64,000 nucleotides of DNA. Source: Pelagicoccus sp. SDUM812003 (GTDB lineage: Bacteria > Verrucomicrobiota > Verrucomicrobiia > Opitutales > Opitutaceae). The notes beneath the pieces are model-generated. The model was not told the origin of the DNA. It was given only the letters and a program-made list of their open reading frames with translations, and did not search any database. Below are positions 55,833 to 64,000 of the stretch, one piece after another; the stretch's first letter is position 1, and every line of letters starts with the position of its first letter. The stretch covers positions 310,001 to 374,000 of the forward strand of contig NZ_JARXHY010000002.1 of assembly GCF_031127815.1 (NCBI RefSeq), in the 5' to 3' direction. Position numbers and translations under genes: made by a program.

Positions 55833-55853
55833 CGCCCGCCTTTGCGGCGGGCG
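55833..55853 (-). terminator. Strong GC stem-loop before obg
   Basis: CGCCCGCC (55833-55840) pairs perfectly with GGCGGGCG (55846-55853) around TTTGC. It lies after the stop of the subtilisin-like gene and before obg, both on the minus strand. There is no T-run in that direction, so termination would be inefficient or factor-assisted. Confidence 0.45.
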
Positions 55854-55892
55854 AAACCATCGTCCGATCCGGCCAACACCCGCTCGACAGGT

Positions 55893-58800
55893 CTACTCGA
55901 AGTCGAGAAACGGCAGCTTGTAGATCTCCACCAGACTCGGGCCGACCGCTCCCGACGAAGCCCGGAGCCCCACAAGATACTGGCCGGGCTCGAGCCAGAC
56001 GCGCAGAGCGGATTCCCTGGAGCCTTCTTCAAAGGCCTCCAAGCCCAACGCTTCGGATGCCTGCTCGACCATGGAGCTGCGATCTCCCGAAATCCCGTTG
56101 ATCAAGCCATCCTGCCAGTCGTCGTTTTCAGTCAGCAAGGAACACCGGCCGGTTTCGCTGATCGCGTAAACCTCCAGACCCGGATCCTCCGCGAACCATG
56201 CCAAACTGTCGAAACCAGCCGCTCTCACCAGGATCTCCCTGGGCTCACTTCCGGCGATGCGAATCCCCAAGACGCCGCTGGTCTCGGAAAACGCGGGTAA
56301 ACGACCTGCGACGCCTCGCGCCGACGCGGCTCCCAGCAGGTTTCCATCGGACTGCCAGGCGCCGAGAAACGCCTCCTGCAATTCCATCTCCTCGGACTGC
56401 CAAACCCCAGCGCCCCCCGCCGACGCCTTCAGGCCGACGAAAAAGTAGCCAGAGTGATCGAGGGATTCGGAAAACCGCCCGCCCCAGCGAGCGCTGGCCA
56501 GCAAAGGATCGACCGATTCCCCTTCTCGAAGCAACTGAGCGAGAAACGCTTGCTGGCTCTGTTGCGCTCGAGCTCCCAACAAGCCGCCTTGCAACTCGCT
56601 ATCCAAAGAGCTGCCGACGCGCTTGGCGAAAAACGCCTCCTCTCCAATGCTTCCTCGAATGGCGTCGCCTTCGAAGCTGAACGCCCCTTTCACCGCGTCT
56701 CCCGTGGCCGTCGTCATGGAAAGCTCGTTCTCCGAAAGCGGCATGTGAGGCCCTGAAACTCGGCCCACCGCCACGTCGCGCTTGACGCCCTCCCTTACCA
56801 AATACGCCTGCTGGTCGTCCTCGACCACCAGTTCGATGCGGCTGTTTCCTTGGCCTAGCACGCCACCGACGTATCGCCCCTCTCGCTCCGAAAACCCTGA
56901 GGAGACGTCCGGCAAACGTCCGTTGAAACCGATTCCCAAGTCCACGATTTCACCCGATATCACGCCTGCGACCCGACCGGCGATGCTCGCTCCCGCTAGG
57001 TCGGTAGCGAAGAAGTCGCCCGTGCCAGGATCTACCGTGACCAAGCGCCGATTGATAAAGTAGCCCGATGCCGGATCGAAGAGAGTGAATCGCCCCGTCG
57101 CCACATCCTCATCGACCTGCAACCAAACCAAGCCGCCGCCAGTGGTCTCTCCGTGGTAGACTCCCGCTACCGGAGCGTCGCTCGCCACTATCACGGGTAC
57201 ACTGAAAACGCGCGAGACCAAGCCATCGGAAACGCTGGCCTGCACCACGTAGTCGCCTGCGCTTGGAAAACGGATACGGGTAGAACCGCCTTCGATCTGG
57301 TCGACGATAGGCGTCTCCTCCCCGTGGGCCGACCATACGGGTGGAGCAACCAGATCCAGCTCATCCTCTGCTTGAAAACTGAACGAGCTGGACTGACCCA
57401 CGACCAAGACCTCCGGAGCCAACACGCCGACGCCGCTCCATTTCTCCTTCTGCGCTGCCACTGCCACCTGGGCGATTTCCGCGTCGCTCAATTCACGATT
57501 GTAGACACGGACGCTTGCCATCTGTCCGTGAAAGCGACGTGTGTCGGCGTCATTGTTTCCCAAATACGAGGTATTCTGCGTGGAGAGCTGATTTCCGAGA
57601 GGGACCGATTGCGTACGCACTGGCTGCGACACACCGTTGATGTACAGCTTCGGCGTATTCGAAACGTCACGACTGTCATAGCTCGCCGCTACAAAAACCC
57701 ACCTATCATTCAGGATGCTGCTCGGCGGAGCGTTCCACACCCCTATTCCTTGCTGCCGGTCCGCAAAAAACTTCAGCGTCTCGCGATTGCCGTCGGGCAC
57801 CGAAGCGCCCTGCCCCGAAGAGAAGTACAAATAGTAGAACGGCATGTTCACGATTCTGGGGTGCGGACTGGCCTGCAGGTCCTCCGGCCGCACCAGAGCG
57901 GTCATGGTCACCCTATTCGAAAATTGGCCATTGAAACTCATCTTGCTCGTGGACTCGCCAAATCGGGCGCTGCCTCCGTATTCGGTACTCTGACGCGTCA
58001 CACCGGACAAAGCCCCGTTTCCTGCGCCAGCAAGATCGGACTCGGTGGTTCCGCTGCCTTCGAATTCATACCGATGCGAAAGCCCGGTAAGCACGTCATC
58101 GACCTCTCCGACGACCAAGGTTTTCACAAGCTTCCGAACGACACCGCCAAGCGTAGCGGAAAAGGTGATACGAGCGACCTCTGACGCTCCAGGCGAGTAC
58201 CTGTAGACGTGCAGCCCCGGCAGCTCGCTCTCCAATTCAAGTTTCCCCGCGCCTTCGCTCAAGACTGCGGAAATCGCTGCCTCGTCCTTCGCCTTGATAG
58301 CGAAGGTGGCGATAGCCCTCTCCGAATCGAGAACCACCAAATCGCGCGGATAGTTGAGCTCGGCGATCGCATGGCCCTCCAGCTCCGGTTTCAACGCCCG
58401 GGCGACATTGAGACGGCCCCCTGTGACCGTTTTCCCTATCTGAGAGGGCACCACATCCACCGTGGCTAGCAACCGCGCCTTTATCTCATCCCAGCTTAGC
58501 GTCGGTTCAGCGCTCGCCAGCAAAGCGACCGCTCCCGCCACCATCGGGCTCGCCATCGAGGTACCTGTCTGATTTTCGTATCCTCCATTCGTATACGTCG
58601 AATATATTTCCACACCGGGCGCCGACAGATCCACTCCCACCAATCCGTAGCTGGATCCCGAATACAAATCGTCCTCCTGGTTGGAATTTGCGACAGAGAT
58701 TATGTTGTCCCACTCATAGCCTGCGGGATAGGAGCCTCCCTCGTTGTCGATATCGATACCGTCGTTGCCTGCGGCGGCGACAAAGAGAATGCCGGCGTTT

Positions 58801-59951
58801 TGATGCCTTTCGATCTCATCTCTCGAGCTGTTGTTTCCTGTGCCGGATCCATAGGAATTGTTCGTGGCTACAATATTCAAGCCGCCCGAGCGGTTGGGAT
58901 CGTCGTAGCGTTCCTTCATCTTGCGAGCATAGCCTAGGGCGTCGTTGATCGCCAGCGTGGTCAGTCCTGACTCGTCACCGGCTTTCAACGGCAGGACTTT
59001 GCACCCCCAGCTGACGCCGATCGTTCCAATTCCATTGCCTGCCGCCGCGGCCACGATGCCAGCCACATGCGTTCCATGGCCATCGGTTTCCTCGGGAATC
59101 GAATCCGCATCCACGAAATCCCAACTGTCGCCGCTGGTGTTCTTTAGCAGATTATCGAAAAGGTCGGGGTGGTCGATGTTCACTCCGGTATCAATCACAG
59201 CTACGACTACCTCGCTGTCCCCCGTTTCAAAGTTCCAAGCGTCGACGGCGCCGATCTTCTCCTGTCCCCAAGCGTAGGCCAGATCGAGATCGCTCGGCAC
59301 CGAGGACGGAAAGCTGATCACGTCAAGCTCCGCGTTGGCTGTGGGAAAACGGGAACGGAACGCGCCCAAGACCGACTCAAGCTTGTCCAAGTCGGGGGCG
59401 CCAATGCTTAGCCACGCGTATCCAGAGTGCAACGAACGACGCTTGATCGTCAGATCGTTTTCAGCCAGAAAGCGATCCAAGTCTTCGACATCCAGCGACT
59501 CTGGAGAAATATCCGCGTAAATCACATCGCCCACATACGCAGTGGAACGAGCCACCACCCACTGCCCGACTTCGTTTTCTGCGAGAGAATCCTCCCAGAC
59601 GACGTAGGGAAGCGTCTCGAAGCCCGAACGGAGCAGGGTTTGCCTTGTCGCCACCGCCTTTCCCTCGAGCATGCGCGATTGCAGGATATCCGCCCCGGGA
59701 TACCGGAGCTGCCAGGGAGCTCGCTCACGGGGCGACGCATCAGTATCCCGATCGCCTTCCTCCCCAGTCGGATTCGAATCGACCAGCTCGGCCGCCTGCG
59801 ACGCTTCGCTGATCCCTGAATCGGACCGTGCGGGAGCGTCGGTTTCCGCCAAGGGAACGCGAGACTGCTGCGTAGCAAAAAGCAGGGCCAGCGCGGCTAG
59901 GGCAGCGACAACGGCTCCCCATATCGAGAGTTCTATTCTATTCTTGCTCAC
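55893..59951 (-). CDS. Large subtilisin-like (S8) serine protease with LamG-type domain
   Basis: A 1352-residue exported protein with GTG start and an N-terminal membrane helix (WGAVVAALAALALLF). After a propeptide-like region the S8 domain (about 245-540) shows the triad: D254 in VVVAVIDTGVNIDHPDL, His in DGHGTHVAGIVAAAAG and Ser in GTSMASPMVAGAVALL. A LamG/concanavalin domain (about 660-830; LSHRYEFEGSG, FHGQMASVRVYNRELSDAEIAQ) and long beta-rich repeats follow. Such proteins digest extracellular protein or process surface proteins. No inhibitor or sorting-signal gene is adjacent. Confidence 0.9.
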   Translation of the reverse strand: MSKNRIELSIWGAVVAALAALALLFATQQSRVPLAETDAPARSDSGISEASQAAELVDSNPTGEEGDRDTDASPRERAPWQLRYPGADILQSRMLEGKAVATRQTLLRSGFETLPYVVWEDSLAENEVGQWVVARSTAYVGDVIYADISPESLDVEDLDRFLAENDLTIKRRSLHSGYAWLSIGAPDLDKLESVLGAFRSRFPTANAELDVISFPSSVPSDLDLAYAWGQEKIGAVDAWNFETGDSEVVVAVIDTGVNIDHPDLFDNLLKNTSGDSWDFVDADSIPEETDGHGTHVAGIVAAAAGNGIGTIGVSWGCKVLPLKAGDESGLTTLAINDALGYARKMKERYDDPNRSGGLNIVATNNSYGSGTGNNSSRDEIERHQNAGILFVAAAGNDGIDIDNEGGSYPAGYEWDNIISVANSNQEDDLYSGSSYGLVGVDLSAPGVEIYSTYTNGGYENQTGTSMASPMVAGAVALLASAEPTLSWDEIKARLLATVDVVPSQIGKTVTGGRLNVARALKPELEGHAIAELNYPRDLVVLDSERAIATFAIKAKDEAAISAVLSEGAGKLELESELPGLHVYRYSPGASEVARITFSATLGGVVRKLVKTLVVGEVDDVLTGLSHRYEFEGSGTTESDLAGAGNGALSGVTRQSTEYGGSARFGESTSKMSFNGQFSNRVTMTALVRPEDLQASPHPRIVNMPFYYLYFSSGQGASVPDGNRETLKFFADRQQGIGVWNAPPSSILNDRWVFVAASYDSRDVSNTPKLYINGVSQPVRTQSVPLGNQLSTQNTSYLGNNDADTRRFHGQMASVRVYNRELSDAEIAQVAVAAQKEKWSGVGVLAPEVLVVGQSSSFSFQAEDELDLVAPPVWSAHGEETPIVDQIEGGSTRIRFPSAGDYVVQASVSDGLVSRVFSVPVIVASDAPVAGVYHGETTGGGLVWLQVDEDVATGRFTLFDPASGYFINRRLVTVDPGTGDFFATDLAGASIAGRVAGVISGEIVDLGIGFNGRLPDVSSGFSEREGRYVGGVLGQGNSRIELVVEDDQQAYLVREGVKRDVAVGRVSGPHMPLSENELSMTTATGDAVKGAFSFEGDAIRGSIGEEAFFAKRVGSSLDSELQGGLLGARAQQSQQAFLAQLLREGESVDPLLASARWGGRFSESLDHSGYFFVGLKASAGGAGVWQSEEMELQEAFLGAWQSDGNLLGAASARGVAGRLPAFSETSGVLGIRIAGSEPREILVRAAGFDSLAWFAEDPGLEVYAISETGRCSLLTENDDWQDGLINGISGDRSSMVEQASEALGLEAFEEGSRESALRVWLEPGQYLVGLRASSGAVGPSLVEIYKLPFLDFE

Positions 59952-60036
59952 GGTAGCGGAAGGCAGCTGGCTGCGTTCGGGGTTGCTTCGCTGCGACTCA
60001 CCAAAAGGGTACGGAGACGGGGGCGATGCGTATTCA

Positions 60037-60074
60037 CAAAAAACCGTAGACCCCTAGGGATCCACGGCTTTTTG
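60037..60074 (-). terminator. Rho-independent terminator of the clpC operon
   Basis: On the minus strand CCGTGGATCCC pairs with GGGGTCTACGG (11 bp with two G-T pairs, TA loop; 60044-60067), then TTTTTT. It is 27 bp after the clpC stop. The flanking A/T tracts would let it work in both directions. Confidence 0.85.
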
Positions 60075-60100
60075 GAAAATGTTAACTGCGCTCGGTCGGC

Positions 60101-62605
60101 TTAGGACTCGGAGGAAACCTCTTCGCCCTCTCCCTCCACCTCGGCAGGTTTGGTGAACTTGAGCTGATCGCCGTCGCGAACCACCAACACGTCATCGCCC
60201 TCTTCCACCTCGCCGCTGAGCAAGGCTTCCGCCAAGGGATCTTCGAGGAACCGCTCGATGGAGCGGCGAAGCGGCCGTGCGCCGTACTTCTCGTCGTAGC
60301 CGTTGTCGATGAGCAGCTCCTTGGAGTCCGCATCAAGGGTCAAGGTGATCTTCTTGTCCACCAGACGCTTCTGCAACTTGGCGATTTCCAGGTCCACGAT
60401 GCGGACCAGATCCTTGCGGACCAGGCTGTGGAAAACGATCAGGTCGTTGATGCGGTTGAGGAACTCCGGCTTGAAGACCTTCTTGGCCTCTTCCATCACC
60501 TTGGCTTTGGTGCCTTCGAAATCGTCCGCCATGCTCGTCGCAGCTCCGAAGCCCATAGTGGTCTGCTTCTGGATCACGCTAGCCCCCACGTTGGTGGTCA
60601 TGATGATGATGGTGTTTCGGAAATCGATGATGCGTCCCAAACTGTCGGTGAGGTGTCCTTCTTCGAAGATCTGCAGCATGATCTGCACGACGTCCGGGTG
60701 GGCCTTTTCGATTTCGTCGAAGAGCACGAGAGAGTACGGCTTGCGACGCACCTGCTCGGAGAGCTGGCCGCCCTCCTCATGGCCGACATAACCTGGAGGC
60801 GAACCGATCATGCGAGACACGGAGAACTTCTCCATGTACTCGGACATGTCGACCTGGATGATCGCGTCGCGATCGCCAAACATCTTTTCCGCCAGGGTCC
60901 GAGCTAGGAAGGTCTTTCCCACGCCGGTCGGGCCGAGAAACATGAACGAACCAATGGGGCGCTTCGGATCCTTGAGGTCCGCCCGGCTGCGGCGTAGAGC
61001 CTTGGCGATGGCCACGCAAGCCTCGTCCTGCCCGATAACCGCATCCTGAAGCTCCTTCTCGAGCTGAAGCAGACGCTCGGTTTCCTTCTTCTCCAGTCGC
61101 TGCAGGGGCACGCCTGTCCAATCGGATACCACCTTCAAAATGTCATCCTCGCCAATCGTGATGCGATTCTCCTCACGGCTCTTTTTCCAGTTTTCGAGAA
61201 TGTCCTCCTGCTTCTTGCGCAGCTGCTTCTCCTCGTCGCGGAACTTGGCCGCTTCTTCGAAATGCTGCTTGCTGATGGCCTCTTCCTTGCTGCTGCAAAC
61301 CTCTTCGATGTGCTTGCTCAAGGTCTCGATCTCCGGAGGACGGTTGAGCGAGGCGATGCGGGCCCGCGACCCGGCCTCGTCCATCACGTCGATGGCCTTG
61401 TCCGGCAGGTGGCGAGAAGTGATGTAGCGATCGGAAAGCTTGGCGGAGGCTTCCAGAGACTCGTCGGTGAAGACGGCCTTGTGATGCTCTTCGTACTTCC
61501 CTCGGATGCCCTTCAGGATCAGCACGGTGTCCTCGATGCTGGGCGCTTCGACCTTCACGCTTTGGAAACGACGATCCAAGGCGCTGTCCTTTTCGATGAA
61601 CTTGCGATACTCGTTGAGCGTGGTCGCTCCGATGCACTGCAGCTCGCCCCGCGAGAGGGCTGGCTTGAAAATGTTCGACGCGTCCATAGCGCCTTCCGCG
61701 GCGCCCGCTCCCACGATGGTATGCAGCTCGTCGATGAAAATGATCACGTTTCCAGCCCGCTTGATCTCGTCCATGACCGCCTTGATGCGCTCCTCGAACT
61801 GACCGCGGTACTTGGTGCCCGCCACCATCAACGCCAGGTCGAGAGTGATGACCTTCTTGTCAGCGAGAATCTCCGGGACCACGCCACTGGAAATCTCCAG
61901 AGCGAGCCCTTCCACGATAGCGGTCTTGCCCACGCCGGCCTCACCGATCAGCACCGGGTTGTTCTTGGTGCGGCGACAAAGGATCTGGATCACGCGGCGA
62001 ATCTCGTTCTTGCGACCGATCACCGGATCGAGCTCGCCCTTGCGAGCCAGTTCGGTCAGATCGCGGCCAAAGGCCTTGAGGGCCGGGGTCTTAGCTTCCT
62101 TCTTGTCTTCAGGGGTCTGGCTACGACCAGGCGAAACCGCTTCTTCGGTTTCTCCGGAAAACTGCGGATCGAGCTCCCTCAGGATCTCGTTTCGGGTGCG
62201 TTCGATGTCCACGTCGAGCGACTTCAGCACGCGGGCCGCCACGCCCTCGCCTTCGCGAAGCAAGCCGAGCAGGATATGCTCCGTGCCCACGTAGCTGTGA
62301 TTGAGGGCCTTGGCCTCCTTGCCCGCCAAGGCCAGCACCTTCTTGACTCGCGGCGTATAGGGGATGCTGCCAGCGGTCTTGCCCTCCGGACCGGAACCGA
62401 CCTGCTTCTCCACGGCGCTGCGCACGGTCTCCAAGTCCAGCCCCATTTTCTGGAGCACGCTCACCGCCACTCCCTGACCCAATTTGATCAGGCCGAGCAA
62501 GATGTGCTCCGTGCCGACGTAGTTGTGGTGAAAACGGTCTGCCTCCTTACGCGCCAAGGCAAGGACCTGCTGGGCGCGCGGAGTGAAATTGTTCATTGGT
62601 TCCAT
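60101..62605 (-). CDS. clpC: ClpC-type AAA+ unfoldase
   Basis: An 834-residue protein: duplicated Clp_N repeats (about 1-145; [30 protein letters not shown]), the first ATPase domain with [13 protein letters not shown], a middle coiled-coil domain (about 415-470) with UVR-like [17 protein letters not shown], and the second ATPase domain with [13 protein letters not shown], ending in the D2-small domain ([22 protein letters not shown]). The M-domain distinguishes ClpC from ClpA. With McsA/McsB upstream it forms the protein-arginine-phosphate degradation pathway. ATG 62596 is an alternative start. Confidence 0.95.
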   Translation of the reverse strand: MEPMNNFTPRAQQVLALARKEADRFHHNYVGTEHILLGLIKLGQGVAVSVLQKMGLDLETVRSAVEKQVGSGPEGKTAGSIPYTPRVKKVLALAGKEAKALNHSYVGTEHILLGLLREGEGVAARVLKSLDVDIERTRNEILRELDPQFSGETEEAVSPGRSQTPEDKKEAKTPALKAFGRDLTELARKGELDPVIGRKNEIRRVIQILCRRTKNNPVLIGEAGVGKTAIVEGLALEISSGVVPEILADKKVITLDLALMVAGTKYRGQFEERIKAVMDEIKRAGNVIIFIDELHTIVGAGAAEGAMDASNIFKPALSRGELQCIGATTLNEYRKFIEKDSALDRRFQSVKVEAPSIEDTVLILKGIRGKYEEHHKAVFTDESLEASAKLSDRYITSRHLPDKAIDVMDEAGSRARIASLNRPPEIETLSKHIEEVCSSKEEAISKQHFEEAAKFRDEEKQLRKKQEDILENWKKSREENRITIGEDDILKVVSDWTGVPLQRLEKKETERLLQLEKELQDAVIGQDEACVAIAKALRRSRADLKDPKRPIGSFMFLGPTGVGKTFLARTLAEKMFGDRDAIIQVDMSEYMEKFSVSRMIGSPPGYVGHEEGGQLSEQVRRKPYSLVLFDEIEKAHPDVVQIMLQIFEEGHLTDSLGRIIDFRNTIIIMTTNVGASVIQKQTTMGFGAATSMADDFEGTKAKVMEEAKKVFKPEFLNRINDLIVFHSLVRKDLVRIVDLEIAKLQKRLVDKKITLTLDADSKELLIDNGYDEKYGARPLRRSIERFLEDPLAEALLSGEVEEGDDVLVVRDGDQLKFTKPAEVEGEGEEVSSES

Positions 62606-62613
62606 ATCTCGAG

Positions 62614-63744
62614 TTAATTGGTTTCCTTCTCAGGATCGGTTTCAGGGGTATCGTCTGGGCTAGTTGTTTGGTGAAGGTTAAAAAGGGGCCGTTCCACGTG
62701 TTCGAATTGGCGTCGCATGTATTGAGCTCGGAAAGCATCACGCGCGCCAGAATCGATATCGTTGCCCGCATGGTACTTAACGTGGCCTGGCTGGCACTCG
62801 ATAAACATGCGGTCGACCACGTTGCGGGTCTTCTCGGGAAACATCTCCAGATCCACGCCGAAGCGCACCAGAGACGCCAGATTCATGCACTCCGAAGAGG
62901 TGAGCAGGTGGCTGTTCTGCAGGATGCCGTAGGCTCGGCCGATCTTGTCGAAAAGCTTGTTCGGGTCCTTCTCCAAAATCTTCTCCCGAGCGTTCATCTC
63001 CTGATCGATGATGGTGCGCAGCACCGCAGACAGACGCTTGATGATCTCTTCCTCTGACTCGCCCAAGGTGGTTTGGTTCGAAATTTGGAAAATGCTGCCG
63101 CTGGCGTCGGACCCCTCGCCAAACAGGCCCCGCACCGCGATGCCCAGCTGGTTGACCGCTCGCACCACCTTCTCCATCTGGCTGGATATGACCAGAGCGG
63201 GCAGGTGCATCATGGCCGAAGCCCGCATGCCTGTGCCCAGATTCGTGGGACAGGCCGTCAGGTAGCCGACCTTCTCGGAGAAAGCGAAATCGAGCTGATC
63301 CTCCAAGGCGGTGTCCAGACCGTCGATCACCCCCCAAGCCTGCTTGAAGCGGTAGCCGGACTTGATGACCTGGATCCTCAAGTGGTCCTCCTCGTTGATC
63401 ATCACCGAAATCGACTGGTCCTTGCTGATGACCACCCCCGCTTCCTCGGCGTGACTGGATAGCTCGCGGCTGATCAAATGCCGTTCCACCAGGATCTCCC
63501 GCTCCAGATCGGAAAGCGAATGGATCTCCGCGCTGATGCCGCGCTTCATCTGCGGCAGCGACGCCACCGCGGGCAAACATGTCTCGAGCACCTCGCGCTT
63601 GCGCGACTCTTTGGCCCACCCCGGAAACGGCACGTCCGCCAGGTTTCTCGCCAGGCGGATGCGGGTCATCAGCACCACCGGGCACTTTTTCGCGCTGGCT
63701 TCGATGACCTCTGACTTGCCGCCAAATATACTCTTAATCAGCAT
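62614..63744 (-). CDS. mcsB: Protein-arginine kinase McsB
   Basis: A 376-residue guanido-kinase-fold enzyme: VVLMTRIRLARNLADVPFPGW, SEEAGVVISKDQSISVMINEEDHLRIQVI (the region around the catalytic Glu and the nucleotide loop), YLTACPTNLGTGMRASAMMHLPALV with the conserved Cys, GLFGEGSDASGSIFQISNQTTLG and an extended C-terminal domain. McsB phosphorylates arginines of damaged proteins, which ClpC then recognises. The gene sits 4 bp after mcsA and 8 bp before clpC. Confidence 0.94.
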   Translation of the reverse strand: MLIKSIFGGKSEVIEASAKKCPVVLMTRIRLARNLADVPFPGWAKESRKREVLETCLPAVASLPQMKRGISAEIHSLSDLEREILVERHLISRELSSHAEEAGVVISKDQSISVMINEEDHLRIQVIKSGYRFKQAWGVIDGLDTALEDQLDFAFSEKVGYLTACPTNLGTGMRASAMMHLPALVISSQMEKVVRAVNQLGIAVRGLFGEGSDASGSIFQISNQTTLGESEEEIIKRLSAVLRTIIDQEMNAREKILEKDPNKLFDKIGRAYGILQNSHLLTSSECMNLASLVRFGVDLEMFPEKTRNVVDRMFIECQPGHVKYHAGNDIDSGARDAFRAQYMRRQFEHVERPLFNLHQTTSPDDTPETDPEKETN

Positions 63745-63748
63745 AAAG

Positions 63749-64000
63749 CTACGCCTCCTTGGCCGACTCGGCCATGGCTTTCTTCAATTCGATGATCTCG
63801 TCACGCACGCGAGCCGCGTCCTCGTAGCGCTCGCTGTGGATCGCGTCGTTGAGATTGGACTCCAACGCGCTGAGCCGCTCGATGAAGCTCTTTCGCTCCA
63901 ACGCTCGCTGAGGCACCTTTCCGCGGTGCCTGTCGCCCCGATGCATGTTCACCAAAGCCGGCGTCACCAAGGCGTCGAAGGTGTCGTAGCAAACCGAGCA
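63749..64000 (-). CDS. mcsA: McsA (protein-arginine kinase activator), C-terminal part
   Basis: The frame is open to the window edge, so the N-terminal zinc finger region is cut off except for its last pair, CSVCYDTF. What follows (LVTPALVNMHRGDRHRGKVP, then a UVR motif SNLNDAIHSERYEDAARVRDEIIELKKAM) matches the McsA C-terminus. McsA activates McsB and may link it to ClpC. First known member of the mcsA-mcsB-clpC operon in this window. Confidence 0.9.
   Translation of the reverse strand, partial: CSVCYDTFDALVTPALVNMHRGDRHRGKVPQRALERKSFIERLSALESNLNDAIHSERYEDAARVRDEIIELKKAMAESAKEA

Overview
The window (about 57-60% GC by eye, single chromosomal context, no rRNA or tRNA seen) looks like the chromosome of a Verrucomicrobiota bacterium of the Opitutales/Puniceicoccales type. 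The indications are weak or absent Shine-Dalgarno sequences, glycan genes (GH127, GH2, ThuA), an mcsA-mcsB-clpC operon in an otherwise Gram-negative gene set (TolC, type II secretion ATPase), the carboxyspermidine route to polyamines, and c-type cytochromes fused to beta-propellers. The taxonomic call is an inference from gene content.

Layout. 1-7.4 kb: the end of a GH127-type glycosidase, a hypothetical protein with an N-terminal Cys cluster, a lone hydrogenase-maturation-type protease, a secreted ThuA protein, a TolC-type outer membrane protein and a secreted GH2 enzyme. 8-12.5 kb: a PAS-PAS-SpoIIE phosphatase, a GatB/YqeY protein, a membrane thioredoxin, a GbsR regulator and a TIGR01777 epimerase.

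12.6-26.0 kb is the most striking region: a guanidine-assimilation locus on the + strand. It has a TauABC-like ABC importer, a divergent creatininase-family protein, a GlnT/GMAS-type ligase, a NikR-like ribbon-helix-helix regulator that has lost three of four nickel ligands, two DUF1989 carboxyguanidine deiminase subunits, a guanidine ('urea') carboxylase and allophanate hydrolase. Two 28-bp palindromes with NikR-type geometry (6-bp half-sites, 16-bp gap) lie in front of the transporter gene and in front of the regulator. The first sits just downstream of a near-consensus sigma-54 promoter. I see no guanidine riboswitch. My reading is a nitrogen-controlled guanidine regulon with a protein repressor repurposed from NikR.

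26.0-35.1 kb (- strand): a tight six-gene operon encoding a diheme cytochrome c, two beta-propeller/cytochrome c proteins, two SUMF1-fold proteins without FGE cysteines, and a chorismatase/RidA-like protein. It has the look of an uncharacterised extracytoplasmic redox system. 35.3-43.3 kb: a DegQ-like protease, a Fur-family regulator whose start codon lies in the loop of a perfect inverted repeat, a MerC protein, a three-gene phosphorelay, a ParB-domain protein and a periplasmic MsrA. 43.5-47.3 kb: a giant one-protein two-component system. 47.9-51.3 kb: carboxyspermidine dehydrogenase, decarboxylase and agmatinase. 51.3-64 kb: a peroxiredoxin-like protein, a lipoprotein, a GspE/PilB ATPase with a separate MshEN-like protein, Obg, a large subtilisin-like protease, and clpC-mcsB-mcsA, with mcsA running off the window.
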